DNA of 64,000 nt from Trifolium pratense (GCF_020283565.1 NC_060059.1:17912933-17976932), one strand, 5' to 3'. Positions 1-11,453 are shown, counted from the stretch's first letter. Program-made: numbers and translations. The notes: a model not told the origin generated them from the letters alone.

Positions 1-936
1 ATGCATTCCATCTGATCTAATACTATCAATATCATACAAATAAATAAAGTAGGCAATAGTTATGATTAGGCCGTCAAATAATTAACCTGACAAGAAATCA
101 GCTTCAGTGTGGGAAATTCTGGTTTGAACCCGGTTATAGCACCTCTGCTTTCTGCTAGCTTTGACTGCAATTCACTCGGTTAACCAATAAAAACATCAGT
201 GTTCCAAATCTTTTTTATATGACCTTGTCATCGAAGGACAAGTTTTACGGTACACCACTTAATTAGGTGGCCCATTGTGAATCCATACTAGAAAATTATT
301 CAAAACACCAACGATGATCGATGCTTCTCTTGAGAAGTAGAAGTTTGCGATTTCTCCAACCTCATACTGAGACAGTGACATGATCAATGCAGTTTGTAAT
401 ACAACGGAGAAACAAATATTAGTTGTTTTTACTAAACTAACACTGATCAAATCACTTTCTTAATCATTACATCAAAGTAAGACCGTGAACTTCTATTTCT
501 TAGGGTGGTATCAGTCATTGTTGAAATTTCGAACAATTTCCAAATACTAGTCCACAGTGAAAGTGTTCCGCCGTAGAATTTTCCATAGTTTAAACATATA
601 TCATTTTCTATATATGTAGTGGTATATATGTCATAAGCATTTAGAATACTTGTTTTAGGCAAACATATCGGTACATTGAGTTTTTTATGTTATAAATAAA
701 TTTATATATAGAAGGAGAAACATTAGTGATCAACAATGTGTTCAAAGTGAAAGGAAAAAGAAATGAAAGGCAGAAGGTGAACTTACCCTAAGTATAACAT
801 TGGACACAATGTGGAAAAGGACATCTTTGTCACATTTGTCATCATCATGGAGGTGGGTCAGATAAACTTTATCCAGGATTTGAGAGTCATCCAGATCAAA
901 TGGGTTAGGTAGTTTAGTCCCATTGGACAATGACAT
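1..936 (-). CDS. Sieve element occlusion (SEO/forisome) protein, 5' part only
   Basis: SEO proteins are phloem structural proteins; in legumes the SEO-F members assemble into forisomes, Ca2+-responsive bodies that plug sieve tubes. Only the start of this gene is in the window. Exon 1 is 787-936: ATG at 936, 50 residues starting MSLSNGTKLPNPFDLDDSQI, with the family motif DKVYLTHLHDDDKCD, and a donor GTAAGT at 781-786. Exon 2 is 87-164 (26 residues ending FPTLKLISCQ), with acceptor TTGCAG before it and donor GTTAAT after it. Both exon junctions are phase 0, as in the two complete paralogues downstream. Exons 3 onward lie left of position 1. The N terminus is short and lacks the 30-residue extensions of the other two genes. 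It looks to me like a forisome (SEO-F) subunit, but the exact orthologue needs a database comparison. Confidence 0.88.
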
Positions 937-1030
937 GGTGATAAATTCAACTTTAGGCTATTATCAACTATATATTCTTTAACTTAGTGTGAATAAGAAT
1001 GCAATGTGTTGTGGGGTTGGTCCTCCCACA

Positions 1031-1040
1031 TATTTATAGC
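1031..1040 (-). promoter_or_regulatory. TATA box of the 5'-most SEO gene
   Basis: GCTATAAATA on the minus strand, about 95-105 bp before the ATG at 936. The two other SEO genes have a TATA box at nearly the same distance. Confidence 0.6.
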
Positions 1041-1130
1041 CTCCAAAGTCATAAGAGTTTTACACTTGGCATAATTACTTTAGTATATAAAATTTGTGTT
1101 TACTTGAATAAAAAGAGAAAATATACTAAG

Positions 1131-1196
1131 TAGCTTCTGATGAAGCCTTCTTTAAACGTGAAATGTGCCACTCTGATATGATTTTCACAACATACC
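1131..1196 (-). promoter_or_regulatory. Conserved SEO upstream block, copy 1
   Basis: About 66 bp, 195-260 bp upstream of the ATG at 936. Read on the plus strand it contains TAGCTTCTGATG, TTTAAACGTGAAATG and TGATATGATTTTCACAACAT. Closely related copies lie at 2121-2186 and 3412-3477, and diverged ones upstream of the two complete SEO genes. The ACGT core in TTTCACGTTT (minus strand) is a possible bZIP/bHLH-type contact. The function is inferred only from its recurrence. Confidence 0.55.
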
Positions 1197-1419
1197 TCTT
1201 ATAGGCTTCATTAGGCAAGTAAATTGCTTAGGATATCACTGTCTGTGTTGGCCGTCGGTTCATTCACCCTCTATTAAGATAGTGTAGGCTCACACAACAC
1301 TTTCTTTTTGCTATTTGGTTTCGTGCCCTTACGCAGGTTCGCTAGGTAGTGCATTTGTTGTGTGTGCGTTTGCTTCGGTTTCTATATTAAACCACTTTTG
1401 TTGTAGTTTGACTATTTTA

Positions 1420-1918
1420 AAGGTTTTAAATTGCGGACCGCATCACCTGATGCGACCGCAATATTGCGGATGCGGTAGGCACTGCAACCGCATCGGACCG
1501 CAATTGCGGTGTGAACTCAAATCACACGTGATGCCGCAACGCAACCGCAACGCAACAACATTTCACCGCAACACAACGGAGTTTTGACTGCAACGGCCGC
1601 AACGGTTCAATCCAATATTCCTTTTCGTAAAAATTCAGAGAATCTCACCTTTATTTTTTCCTTTATGTCCTTTCATTTTAGAGTTTCTGTCTTCTTATGT
1701 CTCGATGACTTAAAAATGAATTAAAATTTATATAGAATTATAAGTAAAAGATATATAAGGAATTACAATAATTATAGTATTTTTTCTGTGTTTGTGCGGA
1801 TAAAAAATTATTTCACGTCGCAACGGCCGCAATTGCATCGCAGTGTCCGCATTAGCCGCAATCGCAATACCTGCAACCGCAACCGCATCCACGACTGCAA
1901 CCGCAATTTAAAACCTTG
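1420..1918. mobile_element. MITE-like inverted-repeat element
   Basis: The ends read AGGTTTTAAATTGCGG (left) and CCGCAATTTAAAACCTT (right), an inverted pair. The arms are rich in GCAACCGCA motifs, and the middle is AT-rich without coding potential. The duplicated segment at about 3180-3200 has the uninterrupted site (GACTGTTTTAATATCTG), so it acts as an empty-site control. Flanking ATTTTAA on both sides suggests a short target duplication, whose exact length I cannot fix. Confidence 0.75.
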
Positions 1919-2120
1919 ATTTTAATACCTGTTTCCGCATATTACTGCATTTCAATGTCCCAATCTTTTGTATTTTCTTTTAATTTATTTTAATCTATTT
2001 AGGATGATGTAGAGGGTTTTCCGTCTGCACTCCATTTGCCTAATTTACACTTGGCATAATTACTTTAGTATATAAATTTTGTGTTTTTACTTGAAGAATA
2101 AAAAGAGAAAATATCCTAAG

Positions 2121-2186
2121 TAGCTTCTGATTAGGACTTCTATAAACGTGAAATGCGCCACACTGATATGATTTTCACAGCATACC
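2121..2186 (-). promoter_or_regulatory. Conserved SEO upstream block, copy 2 (orphan)
   Basis: Near-identical to the copy at 1131-1196 and almost the same as 3412-3477. It contains TATAAACGTGAAATGCG and TGATATGATTTTCACAGCAT. No SEO exon lies directly downstream of it. Confidence 0.5.
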
Positions 2187-2329
2187 CTTTATAGGCTTCA
2201 TTAGGCATGTCAGATGCTTATGATATCACTGTCTTTTTGCTTGGGATTTCACCAAAATTTTGTAAATGATAGTTTCATCCCACTGTTCTGATAGGAAAAA
2301 GGAAAATCAAATAGCTGAAGAAAAGTGTA

Positions 2330-3027
2330 TATCGGTTCTTGGAGTTGGAAGTGCCGTTTATACTTGTTGCTATCGCAGGGGGTTGTCGGTTATTGGATCG
2401 GTTCATGTTGGGGGTCGGTCTTGTGAATTCATAAACTTCACACCAATAACCCTGATGTGTCACATGTGTGGAGAAAATAAATTGAAGCAACCAAATAAAT
2501 CGAGAACGGCAATAATAATCACAAGAAAAGATAAACAACGAGAAAGAACGATCACAATAAAATTGTTTACCTAGTTCGGTCAAAACGACCTACTATGGGG
2601 GAGAGAGCAGTTCTCCATTCCACTATCAAATGAATTACTTGTTTACAAAGAAATTCTCCAAAGAGATTATAAGAATTAGCTTTGATCCTAATGCTACCCT
2701 TTGCCCGAATTTCTAATCGTGGCCAGGAAATTCAATTTAATAAGTGTTTCCCAAGGTGATGAATCAATCCCCAACCCTAGAGTTTGCCCAAGAGAGTTCT
2801 CTTATAACCCTAGCCTTTGTGTTGGCCAAAAAAACCCTAAAACCTTGTTAAAGTCAACAGAAACGCGCTCAGCCTATAAATAGGCCTCGCGCCTGCGCCT
2901 AGCACAGCTTGCAGGAGCCAAAGCTCCATAACGCAAAAAACATTGCACCTAGGCCACATGAATTGCGCCTAGCGCAGGTGCCAGCTTCAAAACCTATTTC
3001 TGAACTTTGATTTCAAGGCAATATTCA
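2330..3027. other. Unassigned insertion between the duplicated segments, possibly a retroelement fragment
   Basis: This stretch interrupts the alignment of the two duplicated promoter segments. It has no credible ORF. The ACCTAGTTCGGTC phrase near 2569, a TATAAATAGG at about 2875 and GCGCCTAGCGCAGG-like G/C-rich tracts at 2880-2985 are the kind of sequence seen in plant LTRs. I found no clear terminal repeats or target duplication, so the class is unproven. Confidence 0.3.
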
Positions 3028-3411
3028 ACAGTTCATTCACCGTCTATTAATATAGTGAAGGCTCATACAACACTTTCTTTTTGCAATTCGGTTCCGTGTG
3101 CATACGCTGGTTCGCTGGGTAGTGCATGTGTTGTGTGTGCGTTTGCTTCAGTTTCTATTAGACCACTTTTGCTGTAGTTTGACTGTTTTAATATCTGTTT
3201 AGGCTGATTACTGCATTTCAATGTGGTGGCTGGGTTCGGTTTATGTCCCCTCAATCTTTCGTATTTTCTTTTAGTTTATTTTAATCTATTTAGGATGTTG
3301 CAGAGGGCTTTCTGTCTGCACTCCATTTGCCTAATTTACACTTGGCATAATTACTTTAGTATATAAATTTTGTGTTTTTACTTGAAGAATAAAAAGAGAA
3401 AATATCCTAAG

Positions 3412-3477
3412 TAGCTTCTGATTAGGACTTCTATAAACGTGAAATGTGCCACACTGATATGATTTTCACAGCATACC
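3412..3477 (-). promoter_or_regulatory. Conserved SEO upstream block, copy 3 (orphan)
   Basis: Differs from copy 2 at essentially one position (GTGCC for GCGCC). It sits in the second duplicated segment and has no adjacent SEO exon; the nearest SEO gene in reading direction starts at 936. Confidence 0.5.
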
Positions 3478-4033
3478 CTTTATAGGCTTCATTAGGCATG
3501 TCAGATGCTTAGGACATCACTGTCATTTTTTGCTTGGGATTTCATTCAACTTTTGTAAAAGATAGTTTCATTCCACTATCTAATAGGAAAAAGGAAAATC
3601 AAATAGCTTAAGAAAATTGTTGTCTTCAAGGAAAGAACAATAATATATTCCTTTATGTCACTGATCAATAAAGATGCTTCCATGTCAGAAAATCTTTTAG
3701 CAAACTTAGTATACCTTTAATCATGTTATTATGTTGGAGTTGGTTGGAATGAAACATTTTAAACTTAGTATACCTTAGGATTGTAGGTATGTCTTATAAC
3801 CTCTTTTATTACAGTTAAAAGTGTCTCTGTTATAACAGTTTCTTTGGCATCTTTCTTTTGTGCATGTTACCAATGGACATCCTTACTCAAGAACTCTGTT
3901 TCCATCGTACATGGAAAAGCAAAGAACCATTATTAGTAGTTGCCAAATAAAGTTCTTTGGATATCAGACTAAAATGAAAAAAATAGTTCAGAACTATTGA
4001 TCTTATGGATTGTTTGTTAAGGGTGTAACTTGT

Positions 4034-4200
4034 GAAAGTTTCTTTTGGCGCTCTATGAGTTTCTCGCGCGCTCTATTTTTACGCATCCGCTATTTAAGTA
4101 GCGGATGTTATAAAATGAGAAATTTGAGAAAAAAACACCGTCCGCTACTTAAGTAGCGGATGGTGTTTAAGAAACTCATAGGACGCCAAAAGAAATTTCC
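4034..4200. mobile_element. Mutator-like MITE with 9-bp target duplication
   Basis: A 167-bp element flanked by GTAACTTGT at 4025-4033 and 4201-4209. Its ends are inverted: GAAAGTTTCTTTTGGCG on the left and CGCCAAAAGAAATTTCC on the right, followed inward by matching CTATGAGTTTCT / AGAAACTCATAG. Two internal palindromes of the type CCGCTANTTAAGTAGCGG stack inside. A 9-bp duplication is typical of the Mutator superfamily. About 30 bp of flank (TGATCTTATGGATTGTTTGT) also occurs on both sides, so the site itself may lie in a small older duplication. Confidence 0.8.
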
Positions 4201-4209
4201 GTAACTTGT

Positions 4210-5881
4210 TGATCTTATGGATTGTTTGTTAAGGGTATAACTTTCTATTAAAATTGGGGGTCATTTTGCAATCTTTCTTTTGCTTCTACTCCTTTGTGCT
4301 ACTAGTGGGTGGAATTAAAAAAATAGTTGTGGTTGGAATGTGACTCAAAACTTGTTGTTCTTGCTTTCAGCTCTAGTAGCTCTATTCCTTGGAAGTTAAG
4401 AAGTCGTTGGTTTAACTGCTTACATAGGGTGAAGGGTATGGAGTTCATTGTCTCTCACATATTTAGAGAAGGCAATCACGTGCGGATAAGTTAGCAAACT
4501 TAGGCCTTTCCATCGTCAATAATGTTTGGGTTGATAGTTGTCCTATTGTTATTAGAGGTGACTTTGGTAGGAATAGGCTTGACTTACCTTATTTCCGTTT
4601 TTCTCATTAACCTTGGGAAGGGTTTGTTTGTTCCCCCTCTTTGTATCTTATCTTCTTTTTAATATATCTTAGAGGTTTGCCTCCTTGGCTTTCCTCTTGA
4701 ACTAATGTGTACCAAATTATTTAATACAATCATCGATAATAAACTCTAAACTAATATTTACATTAATATTTGTACAAATACATATACTTAATGACTTGAA
4801 ATCATTAATAATATATTTGAACTAATACTCTACATATAAAAATATTTATTTTTTAGGGTGGGACTGGTCTGAGACCTCAGCCCACCTCTGGTACCGCCAT
4901 TGACCTTATTTTGTATATGGGTAGGGTTATGAATTATGCTAGCTAGGGTAGTCATATAGTGCGATTGGAGCTTTTGGTTTTCATGGCGAAAATTGCATTG
5001 AAACGCGAGAATGACTCGGCCACCACGGTTCCAAATACACATAGTGTAAAAATCTGCAATTCACTTCTGTCATGATATGTAGAAGATGTAAAAGTTTGTT
5101 AGTTAATTAGTTAGTTACACATGGATACTATTATTAGTAAAAAAAAAAAATCAATTTTTAGATTCATCAAATAACTGATATATATACGATCTATATCAGT
5201 TTATTTTATAAATCTAAAAAGTATTTTAGACATATTAGTGACTAAAGAGGTAGTTAGTTCAATAAAGCGTGCCTTATTAAGATAACAATTGTGGGCTTAA
5301 AAAATTAGCAATATAATCAATGTGCTTTAATTGAATTTTCCCGTCTTCTCCCTGCCTTTCTCCAAGAGTGTGTGAGCACTGAGCAATAATCAATGTGTTT
5401 TTTTTTCTCTACATGTCAGCATAATCCATTACCGAAATTAACATAATCCAGTATCAACATAATGCAGTACAAGTGTACAGCAAAATAGTTGTTGGGAGAG
5501 GTCAACCCGTTAAATGAATCACAGTTACCTTAAGGGGATTAGTCTCTACAGTTGCACGCGGAAGATACCTTTGGTTTACAAAATGAAAAATTAACATAAT
5601 CCACTGACATTTACTTATAAAAATAAAAATAAAAACTAACATGTGCATGTAAGTATAACTAATTTTATTAAATAACAAAAATTCAATAACATACAGACGA
5701 ATTGAAGCCATTATTTAGTTTCAACCCTTACAACAAGAGGAACAAAGTGGCTATAACACACAACATAAACTCGTCTGAACCAAAACACACTTAACTTAAA
5801 TTGAAACTTCATACTTTGATACTTATAAAGCAAAGCAAACTATAGAAGATAGATAAATCCTTCATGCTTCCTCCAAATAAA
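4210..5881. other. Intergenic, no gene seen
   Basis: AT-rich DNA downstream of the SEO gene ending at 5882. The ORFs are short and not supported by domains. 5713-5881 is the probable 3' UTR and transcript end of that gene. No clear element ends were found. Confidence 0.5.
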
Positions 5882-8800
5882 TCAAATGCAGCAACTATTT
5901 GGATCATCGCGATGGCAGCACTTGTAATTAACAGAACTCACCTCCATCGCACGGCCACAAGTAGGATTTGGACAAGTAATAGTAGCAAGAACATTCGAAG
6001 AATCAAAAGCACAAGAACCACTAGAAGTTAGCTCTTTAAACTTAGTATCATAATAATCTTTAAAAGCTATGTCAAAGCTTTCTTTCTCAACCACATTGTT
6101 TTTCCATTTCTCAAAATCAGCCACAGTTTGATGCATAGGTTGACCATGACCCAAAAGTGTAACATGATGCCCTTTACTTAGAAGTACCCATCCTAATGGA
6201 TCTTGTTTGAGGCAGAGCAAGCTTTTTACTGCTTCTTGTATTTCACAGTCAATTTTGTCTTGACAAATTTTGTTCTGTTTTCTTCCGTCTATGCCCATCC
6301 AAAAGTAAGGAATGTTTTTCGGGTTTTGTTTTCCTAATTCGTGGTAATCTATGGTAATGTCGACATCCTTGATGTTTTGATGTTTTTTAATGCTTCCAAT
6401 TGCTCTTGTGAAATCTTGAATCCATTTTGTGTCCTTTCCTCCATAGATGAATATGTAACTATCCTTATTCATGTCCTGATTCACACGGTGACATATTTGT
6501 TAGAACAACTAGTAACAAAAGAGTATATAAATTGAAGATGTTTGCTTACTACGAAGTCTAACCAAGTGTGCATACGTTTCTGACTACAGAACAACTGTAG
6601 TTCTGTATTATTAATGTGAATATTCAATTAGGATTATATAAATTGAAAATTCTAACAGTTATTACTTGTGCCGCAAGCAATCTATTTGTGAGGTTTTTCG
6701 TGAACTCGGTACAAAATTATTGAGAATTGATTGTGTTTCTAGTTTGTACAAACATACCTCTATGTTGATGTCTACTTTCTTCATTAAATTCCAAAACCAA
6801 GCCCATTTCTTAAAAAGATCATCGCCATCACTTTCCCTAAAAGGAAAAGCATCGAATCCCCATTGAAAGATAATTTTCCTTGCATTTTCATTGATTATCA
6901 CACCTTGAGGGTTGATCACCGAAAAAATAGGCTGGCTATCCAAATCATAATTCAATTTTTTCTTTATTATCGCACGCCCTGGTAGCTCTGAGAAGTATTG
7001 CAACACATACCTTATTTCAAAGCAAAAATAATATTATTAATAGAAAGAAAGAAAAAAAAAACAATAACCAAAATCCACGTAAAAAACGAACGTATCTAAA
7101 GTTACGCTTTTTATTTAACCTCTGGTAATCCAACACATACCATTTCACGCTTTCTTTCAATTTTTTGAATTTATTCTTGCGATTTTCGTCCCACTCATCC
7201 ACAATGGGGATCCACAAAATCTTGAAGTCATCTGTCTTGAAACCTTTCACTTCTTGTGGTTTGTCCTGCAATCTGTTATAGATTGAATTTAACAGCAGGA
7301 TTTCATCTCCAATGCTTTCTAGGCCAGAAATGAACAGCAACACATAGTTCTGATTGAAGACCTCAATACCCTATTTGTGAAAAAAATGAAAAGTAAAAAA
7401 TAACATAGTCATTTAATGTATGTATTCATATGTTCCATTAATATATACACTGACAATGTATATAAATTAAATCCAACGTTTTTAGTACTAACCTGTTTAA
7501 CTTCGGTGCTGCCTTTATATATCTGCGGTTTTGCAGATCCACTGCCTTCAATCAGAAGCTTCAAGAAACCAACAACACCTTTAATATTATCAGAAGATTT
7601 CAAACGCCTATGATTTTCTTCTATACTATCTGCAAAAATGGGAGATAGCATCTTTTATTAATTAGCAAATTTTAAAGGATTAATTGAAGTATCAGGAAGC
7701 ACCAAAAAACACATGTAGTTATTTATGTACCAGTTTGCAATTTGCACTTTTCCAAATGATAGTTCAACTTCGTATCCACGGTAGAAAGCTTTTCTCTATA
7801 ATCTGATAATTTATGCTCCCTAAAAAAAAGGAAAAAAAAAATATTTACACACATATATACAATTTAGTGACCAAATTAGAGAGAAATTTCATATTTTTCT
7901 TCTGTCTCTAAATTTCCGTCACTTATATTAACATGACGATTCAGTTGAGTGAGTAAGACTTACGATATACCAACGAGGTTACCCGTAGAAGCAACAATAG
8001 TAGCAATAATCCAATACACAGCAAAAGGAATCTCTTGCAATGCATCAGACAAAGAATTAACTTCTTCTAAATCATAACCCATAGCAGACCATGTTGCCCA
8101 CCGACTAATGTGCTGCAACACTTGCAGTAAAAACGGAACAAGATTAGTTATATCAGAAGGGACCTTTCTGGATTGAACTTGGTTAAGTTGCTTCAATGAG
8201 TTTCCAAGTGTGTCCGATGATTGAACCCTATGAAGGTGCATAAATTCACCATACTCCAAAGAGAATGCAGCTACAGCTATCAATGCTTTTGCATCCCATG
8301 AGAAATGTCTGAGGTGTTGAAGAATCGACATTGTTGTTTGGTGTGCACATTCCGTTGTGCCACGTGTCATTATCATCTGTTATAGGCCACCATTCAAATG
8401 CACGAGTATTTTGCTAGTATATCAGTAACATTATATCATAATCATATTTCTCTATATATTGTTAGGGATGGGTTGTGATTTGTTATAATTAGTTACAAGT
8501 TAGTTATAATTAGTTGCAAGTTGGTTTTGTTATTTGTTGGACTCAACTATGTTTCTTAACATGAAATCCACTAAAAATACTTAAATTCCATAACATTAAC
8601 ATAAATGATAATTAACCTGACAAGAAATCCTCTTCAGGGCAGGGAAGTCTGGTTTGAAAGAAACCTGTGTCTGAAAACAATTAAATTATTAGTTCAGTTG
8701 CACAATAAAATTTGGGTGTGAAACTATGTAACACGGACACTCCTTAGATTAGCTGTGTCCCGTGTTGGACACTGAGACTTGTGATTACACTTAATTCTGC

Positions 8801-9203
8801 AATTTTCTCAAATTATTATCGGTGTTAACGTGTCAGTGTGTGTCGTGTCCGTGTCTGTGCTTCATAGGTGACATTATATAAATAATACACAGTAAGTTGC
8901 AAAACTTATTAAAATGTGTAAGTGAAAGAATAATGAAGGGGTAATTAAATTAATTACATTAACGACAGAATTAGTTCCAGAAATTTGAGCTGAGGCAGAG
9001 AGGATGTCCGCGACAAGTTTCAAAAGTATCTCCTTATCATATTTCTCATCATCATTGACATGAGTGAGATAAACTTTGTCAATGATACCAAATTCATCAA
9101 GCTTAAAGGGGTTAGGGAGCTGAGATTTCTGTTGTTGGGAAGTACCATTCTGTTTGATGGTTGTGGCATTAGGTGCAACAATGGATAATGGAATAATGGA
9201 CAT
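5882..9203 (-). CDS. Sieve element occlusion (SEO/forisome family) protein, 8 exons, 671 aa
   Basis: Phloem structural protein of the SEO family. Exon model from splice signals and the paralogue at 11.4-15.8 kb: 8958-9203, 8617-8670, 7964-8376, 7731-7819, 7493-7629, 7141-7370, 6758-7010, 5882-6475. The sum is 2016 nt (671 aa plus stop), normal for the family. Residues 1-30 are a variable Q/T/N-rich leader. The SEO N-terminal domain follows from LPNPFKLDE. The middle has LLFISGLESI and KILWIPIVDEW, and FQWGFDAFPF comes before the C-terminal domain. The last exon carries YIFIYGGKDTKWIQ and a Cys cluster, CPNPTCGR then YKCCH, near the C terminus. Intron 7011-7140 is absent from the paralogue, yet exons 6+7 sum to the same 483 nt as its single exon. 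ATG at 9203 is the first in frame. The SEO assignment is secure; forisome subunit versus non-forisome SEO is not decided here. Confidence 0.92.
7011..7140 (-). other. Paralogue-specific 130-bp intron flanked by a direct repeat
   Basis: The intron begins with GTATGTGTTG, and the next exon begins with the same GTATGTGTTG, giving an exact 10-bp direct repeat (16 bp with two mismatches). Splicing at the first GT and at AATAAG restores the reading VKWYVLQYFSEL, matching IKWYVVDYFSEL in the paralogue. Retention would shift frame, because 130 is not a multiple of 3. The other SEO copies at 12646-13128 and 33932-34312 run through this point without an intron. Confidence 0.8.
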
Positions 9204-9290
9204 AGTGATGATGATTCAAAATCTGTGATTTGTTTCTAAGTAAATTAATAATTAGCAAAAGCTGTGCTTTGTGTTAGAGGTGTTTCCCCC

Positions 9291-9298
9291 TATTTATA
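9291..9298 (-). promoter_or_regulatory. TATA box of the 671-aa SEO gene
   Basis: TATAAATA on the minus strand, about 90 bp before the ATG at 9203, matching the spacing in the two neighbouring SEO genes. Confidence 0.6.
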
Positions 9299-9436
9299 CT
9301 TGTCATGATAATTAATCATTTGATCACCATATAAAGAGAGGGACATATAGAGTATAGACAAAGATTTGATAATTAAATAGGAAAAGATAGACAAATATTT
9401 TTATAAAGTAAAAGTAAAAAACAAAAATAAACAAGG

Positions 9437-9500
9437 TAGCTTCTTCATGAGTTTGTCTCTAAACGTGAAACATGAAATGGTGTGGTTTTCATAATATACC
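9437..9500 (-). promoter_or_regulatory. Conserved SEO upstream block, copy 4
   Basis: A diverged but colinear version of the block at 1131-1196. On the plus strand it has TAGCTTCTTCATGA, TCTCTAAACGTGAAACATG and TGTGGTTTTCATAATATACC. It is 235-300 bp upstream of the ATG at 9203, about the same distance as in the first SEO gene. Confidence 0.55.
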
Positions 9501-9504
9501 CTCA

Positions 9505-10326
9505 CATGACTATATTTGTTGGTATGTGAGATTAGCTTTATATAAGGGTATCATTGTCATTTTATTGAAATTATTCCTACCAAAACTCTTTTTTTTTGTC
9601 TTCCATACGACAAAGGACAGACTTCTAGTTCTAGGGCTGTGTTAATTTGAGTATCACAAAACTTTTGCTTTTGAACTCGATAGTGACATGGCAATACATA
9701 TGTTTACTTAATGTTTCCGCCAATTATAGTTGTATCGAGTTTCAAAGATTAGTTTGTGCAGTTGTGGGTAGATGATATTTGATTCACACAAAAAATTGCT
9801 TTTTTTTTTTTCGTCAAGAAAAAAAAAAACACAATTTTCCTCATCATTTATTTAACTCAAGGTGCACAACACAAGTACCTTCACTTGGAGACAAATAAAC
9901 TTGTAGAATTATAGAATAATGAAAAATCAAAAGCAATGTAATATCTTTTACTTTCAACAATGGCTTTTATAGTTCATCATTCATATAATTTTCATTCTTC
10001 TTTAACAAAATTGATAATAGAACATTACAACACGACATACACGTTTATTGAAAAGATTAAATCATGATTCAATCTTCTGAATCAATCCTTAAATGTTCTT
10101 ATTCGATTAATATAGTAGTAGGACGTGTCTCTTATAATTAAAGAATAAATAAGCAGCTTTTTCACAATTACAATTCTTGTTATATAATTAAAGAATAAAT
10201 GAAATGGTACTCTTAGTTTTAGGACGAGTATCTGGTATAAGCAGCTTCGCATAATACAGTAGTAGGACATTTTAGGGTTTAAACCATTAATATTTAAAGT
10301 GTTAAAAGTTTCGCATTGATTGCTGA
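9505..10326. other. Intergenic, no gene seen
   Basis: AT-rich spacer upstream of the 671-aa SEO gene. It contains a poly-T/poly-A foldback at 9799-9829 and a short imperfect direct repeat (TTATAATTAAAGAATAAAT) at about 10134 and 10183. No supported coding region. Confidence 0.5.
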
Positions 10327-10650
10327 TATGGCCTGAATATATGTTTATAAGTGAGGACAGTCTTCACCTTACAAGCCAGTTTTGAAGAGTTTAGTTAGGC
10401 TCAACTCTTAATTCTAAGATGATATCAGAGCCTCCTCCACGATCTGTTAGGCCACCTGCTATTAGGTTATTGATCAGGCCACCCACCATTTTATATTCGC
10501 GCACTAAGCTCAATATTGCTGGGCGCGAGGGGTGTGTTAAGAGTCCCAAATCGGTTGACCTGAATATATGTTTATAAGTGAGAGTAATCCTCACCTTACA
10601 AACCAATTTCGTAGGTTTGAGTTAGGCTCAACTCTCAATTATAAGATAAA
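10327..10650 (+). mobile_element. Degraded TRIM (small non-coding LTR retrotransposon)
   Basis: Two copies of a block containing CCTGAATATATGTTTATAAG, CACCTTACAA and TTAGGCTCAACTCT lie at about 10332-10418 and 10559-10648. The second copy starts TGTTAAGAGTCCCA at 10535, typical of plant TRIM LTRs. TGATATCAGAGCC at 10420-10432 matches the tRNA-iMet primer site with one change. GCGCGAGGGGTG at 10523-10534 is a plausible polypurine tract. The left LTR is truncated and there is no coding region. Confidence 0.65.
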
Positions 10651-11453
10651 GAAGCAAAATTTATCTCTCAGACACATGCTAAACGTTCATCTGCAATAGA
10701 TCTCTACTTCTTTAAACCCCTTCTCCCTTCGTTCAGTAAACCCTTGTTGCGATACCATCAATACTATTCGTCTTATCTTTGTTTTAAGTGTGCAATCGTC
10801 ATCTGTTGATCGTTATTTTTGTTTATCTCTTTTATGCTATTTTTGTTTCTGCATTCATTGATGTAACCCTATTTAATTTGCTGTTTTGTTGCATTGTATC
10901 CTTTTTCGTCGAATATTATGTTGTTAACATATTATGTATGTATGTTCACAAGGTAGGCATGATATATTGTCAACTGCCATTGGAACAGCTGAACATCCTG
11001 GTTGGTCGTTGTCCATTGTCCCTGAGCTTGCTTAGAAGGGTACCTCCCCTGATCGGTTTTTTTTCTTTCTATATAAACAAAAATGATGTAGCTTATACCA
11101 CTAGTAAAGAATAAGAAGAACATAACTGGTGGTGGAGTTTTAAACTTTGTCATATGCATATATAATTAATTTTATTCATTCATAAACTTCAATATCATAT
11201 AGAGATTACATATTGAAGCCACTATTATTCTCACCCATTTAAAGGGCTATTACATTACATAACATCACACACTGCATTTTATTTTGACAGACACATGCTG
11301 TCAACAAAACAAAAACACAACAGAAATTGAAAAAACACAACAAAAGTAAGTTTTTTTTTTTTTGGCGTTAACCTTCTGGTTTCCAGAGAAAGGACCCCCG
11401 GTAATCCAGAGTTCGGTCTCAGTGCAATCACTTCTCTCATGCATCAACAACAA
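10651..11453. other. Intergenic, no gene seen
   Basis: T-rich spacer 3' of the 677-aa SEO gene. The longest ORFs overlap on opposite strands and show no domain. 11344-11453 probably holds the 3' UTR of that gene. Confidence 0.45.

Larger units (their letters stand above)
1245..3620. repeat. Direct duplication of SEO upstream DNA, with insertions
   Basis: Segment 1260-2328 (after removing the MITE at about 1420-1918) matches 3028-3618 over roughly 580 bp, starting from CATTCACC(C/G)TCTATTAA. Both contain the SEO promoter block and the following AATAGGAAAAAGGAAAATCA stretch. Between them, about 2330-3027 is unrelated sequence. No SEO exon accompanies either copy, so these are promoter-region duplicates without a gene. 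Confidence 0.7.

Noticed and set aside
2266..2583. Two overlapping 102-aa ORFs on opposite strands
   Set aside because: They straddle the edge of a duplicated promoter segment and an unassigned insertion; no motif and no splice context.
10420..10432. tRNA gene fragment
   Set aside because: TGATATCAGAGCC is a 3'-end complement only (retroelement primer site); no cloverleaf sequence around it.
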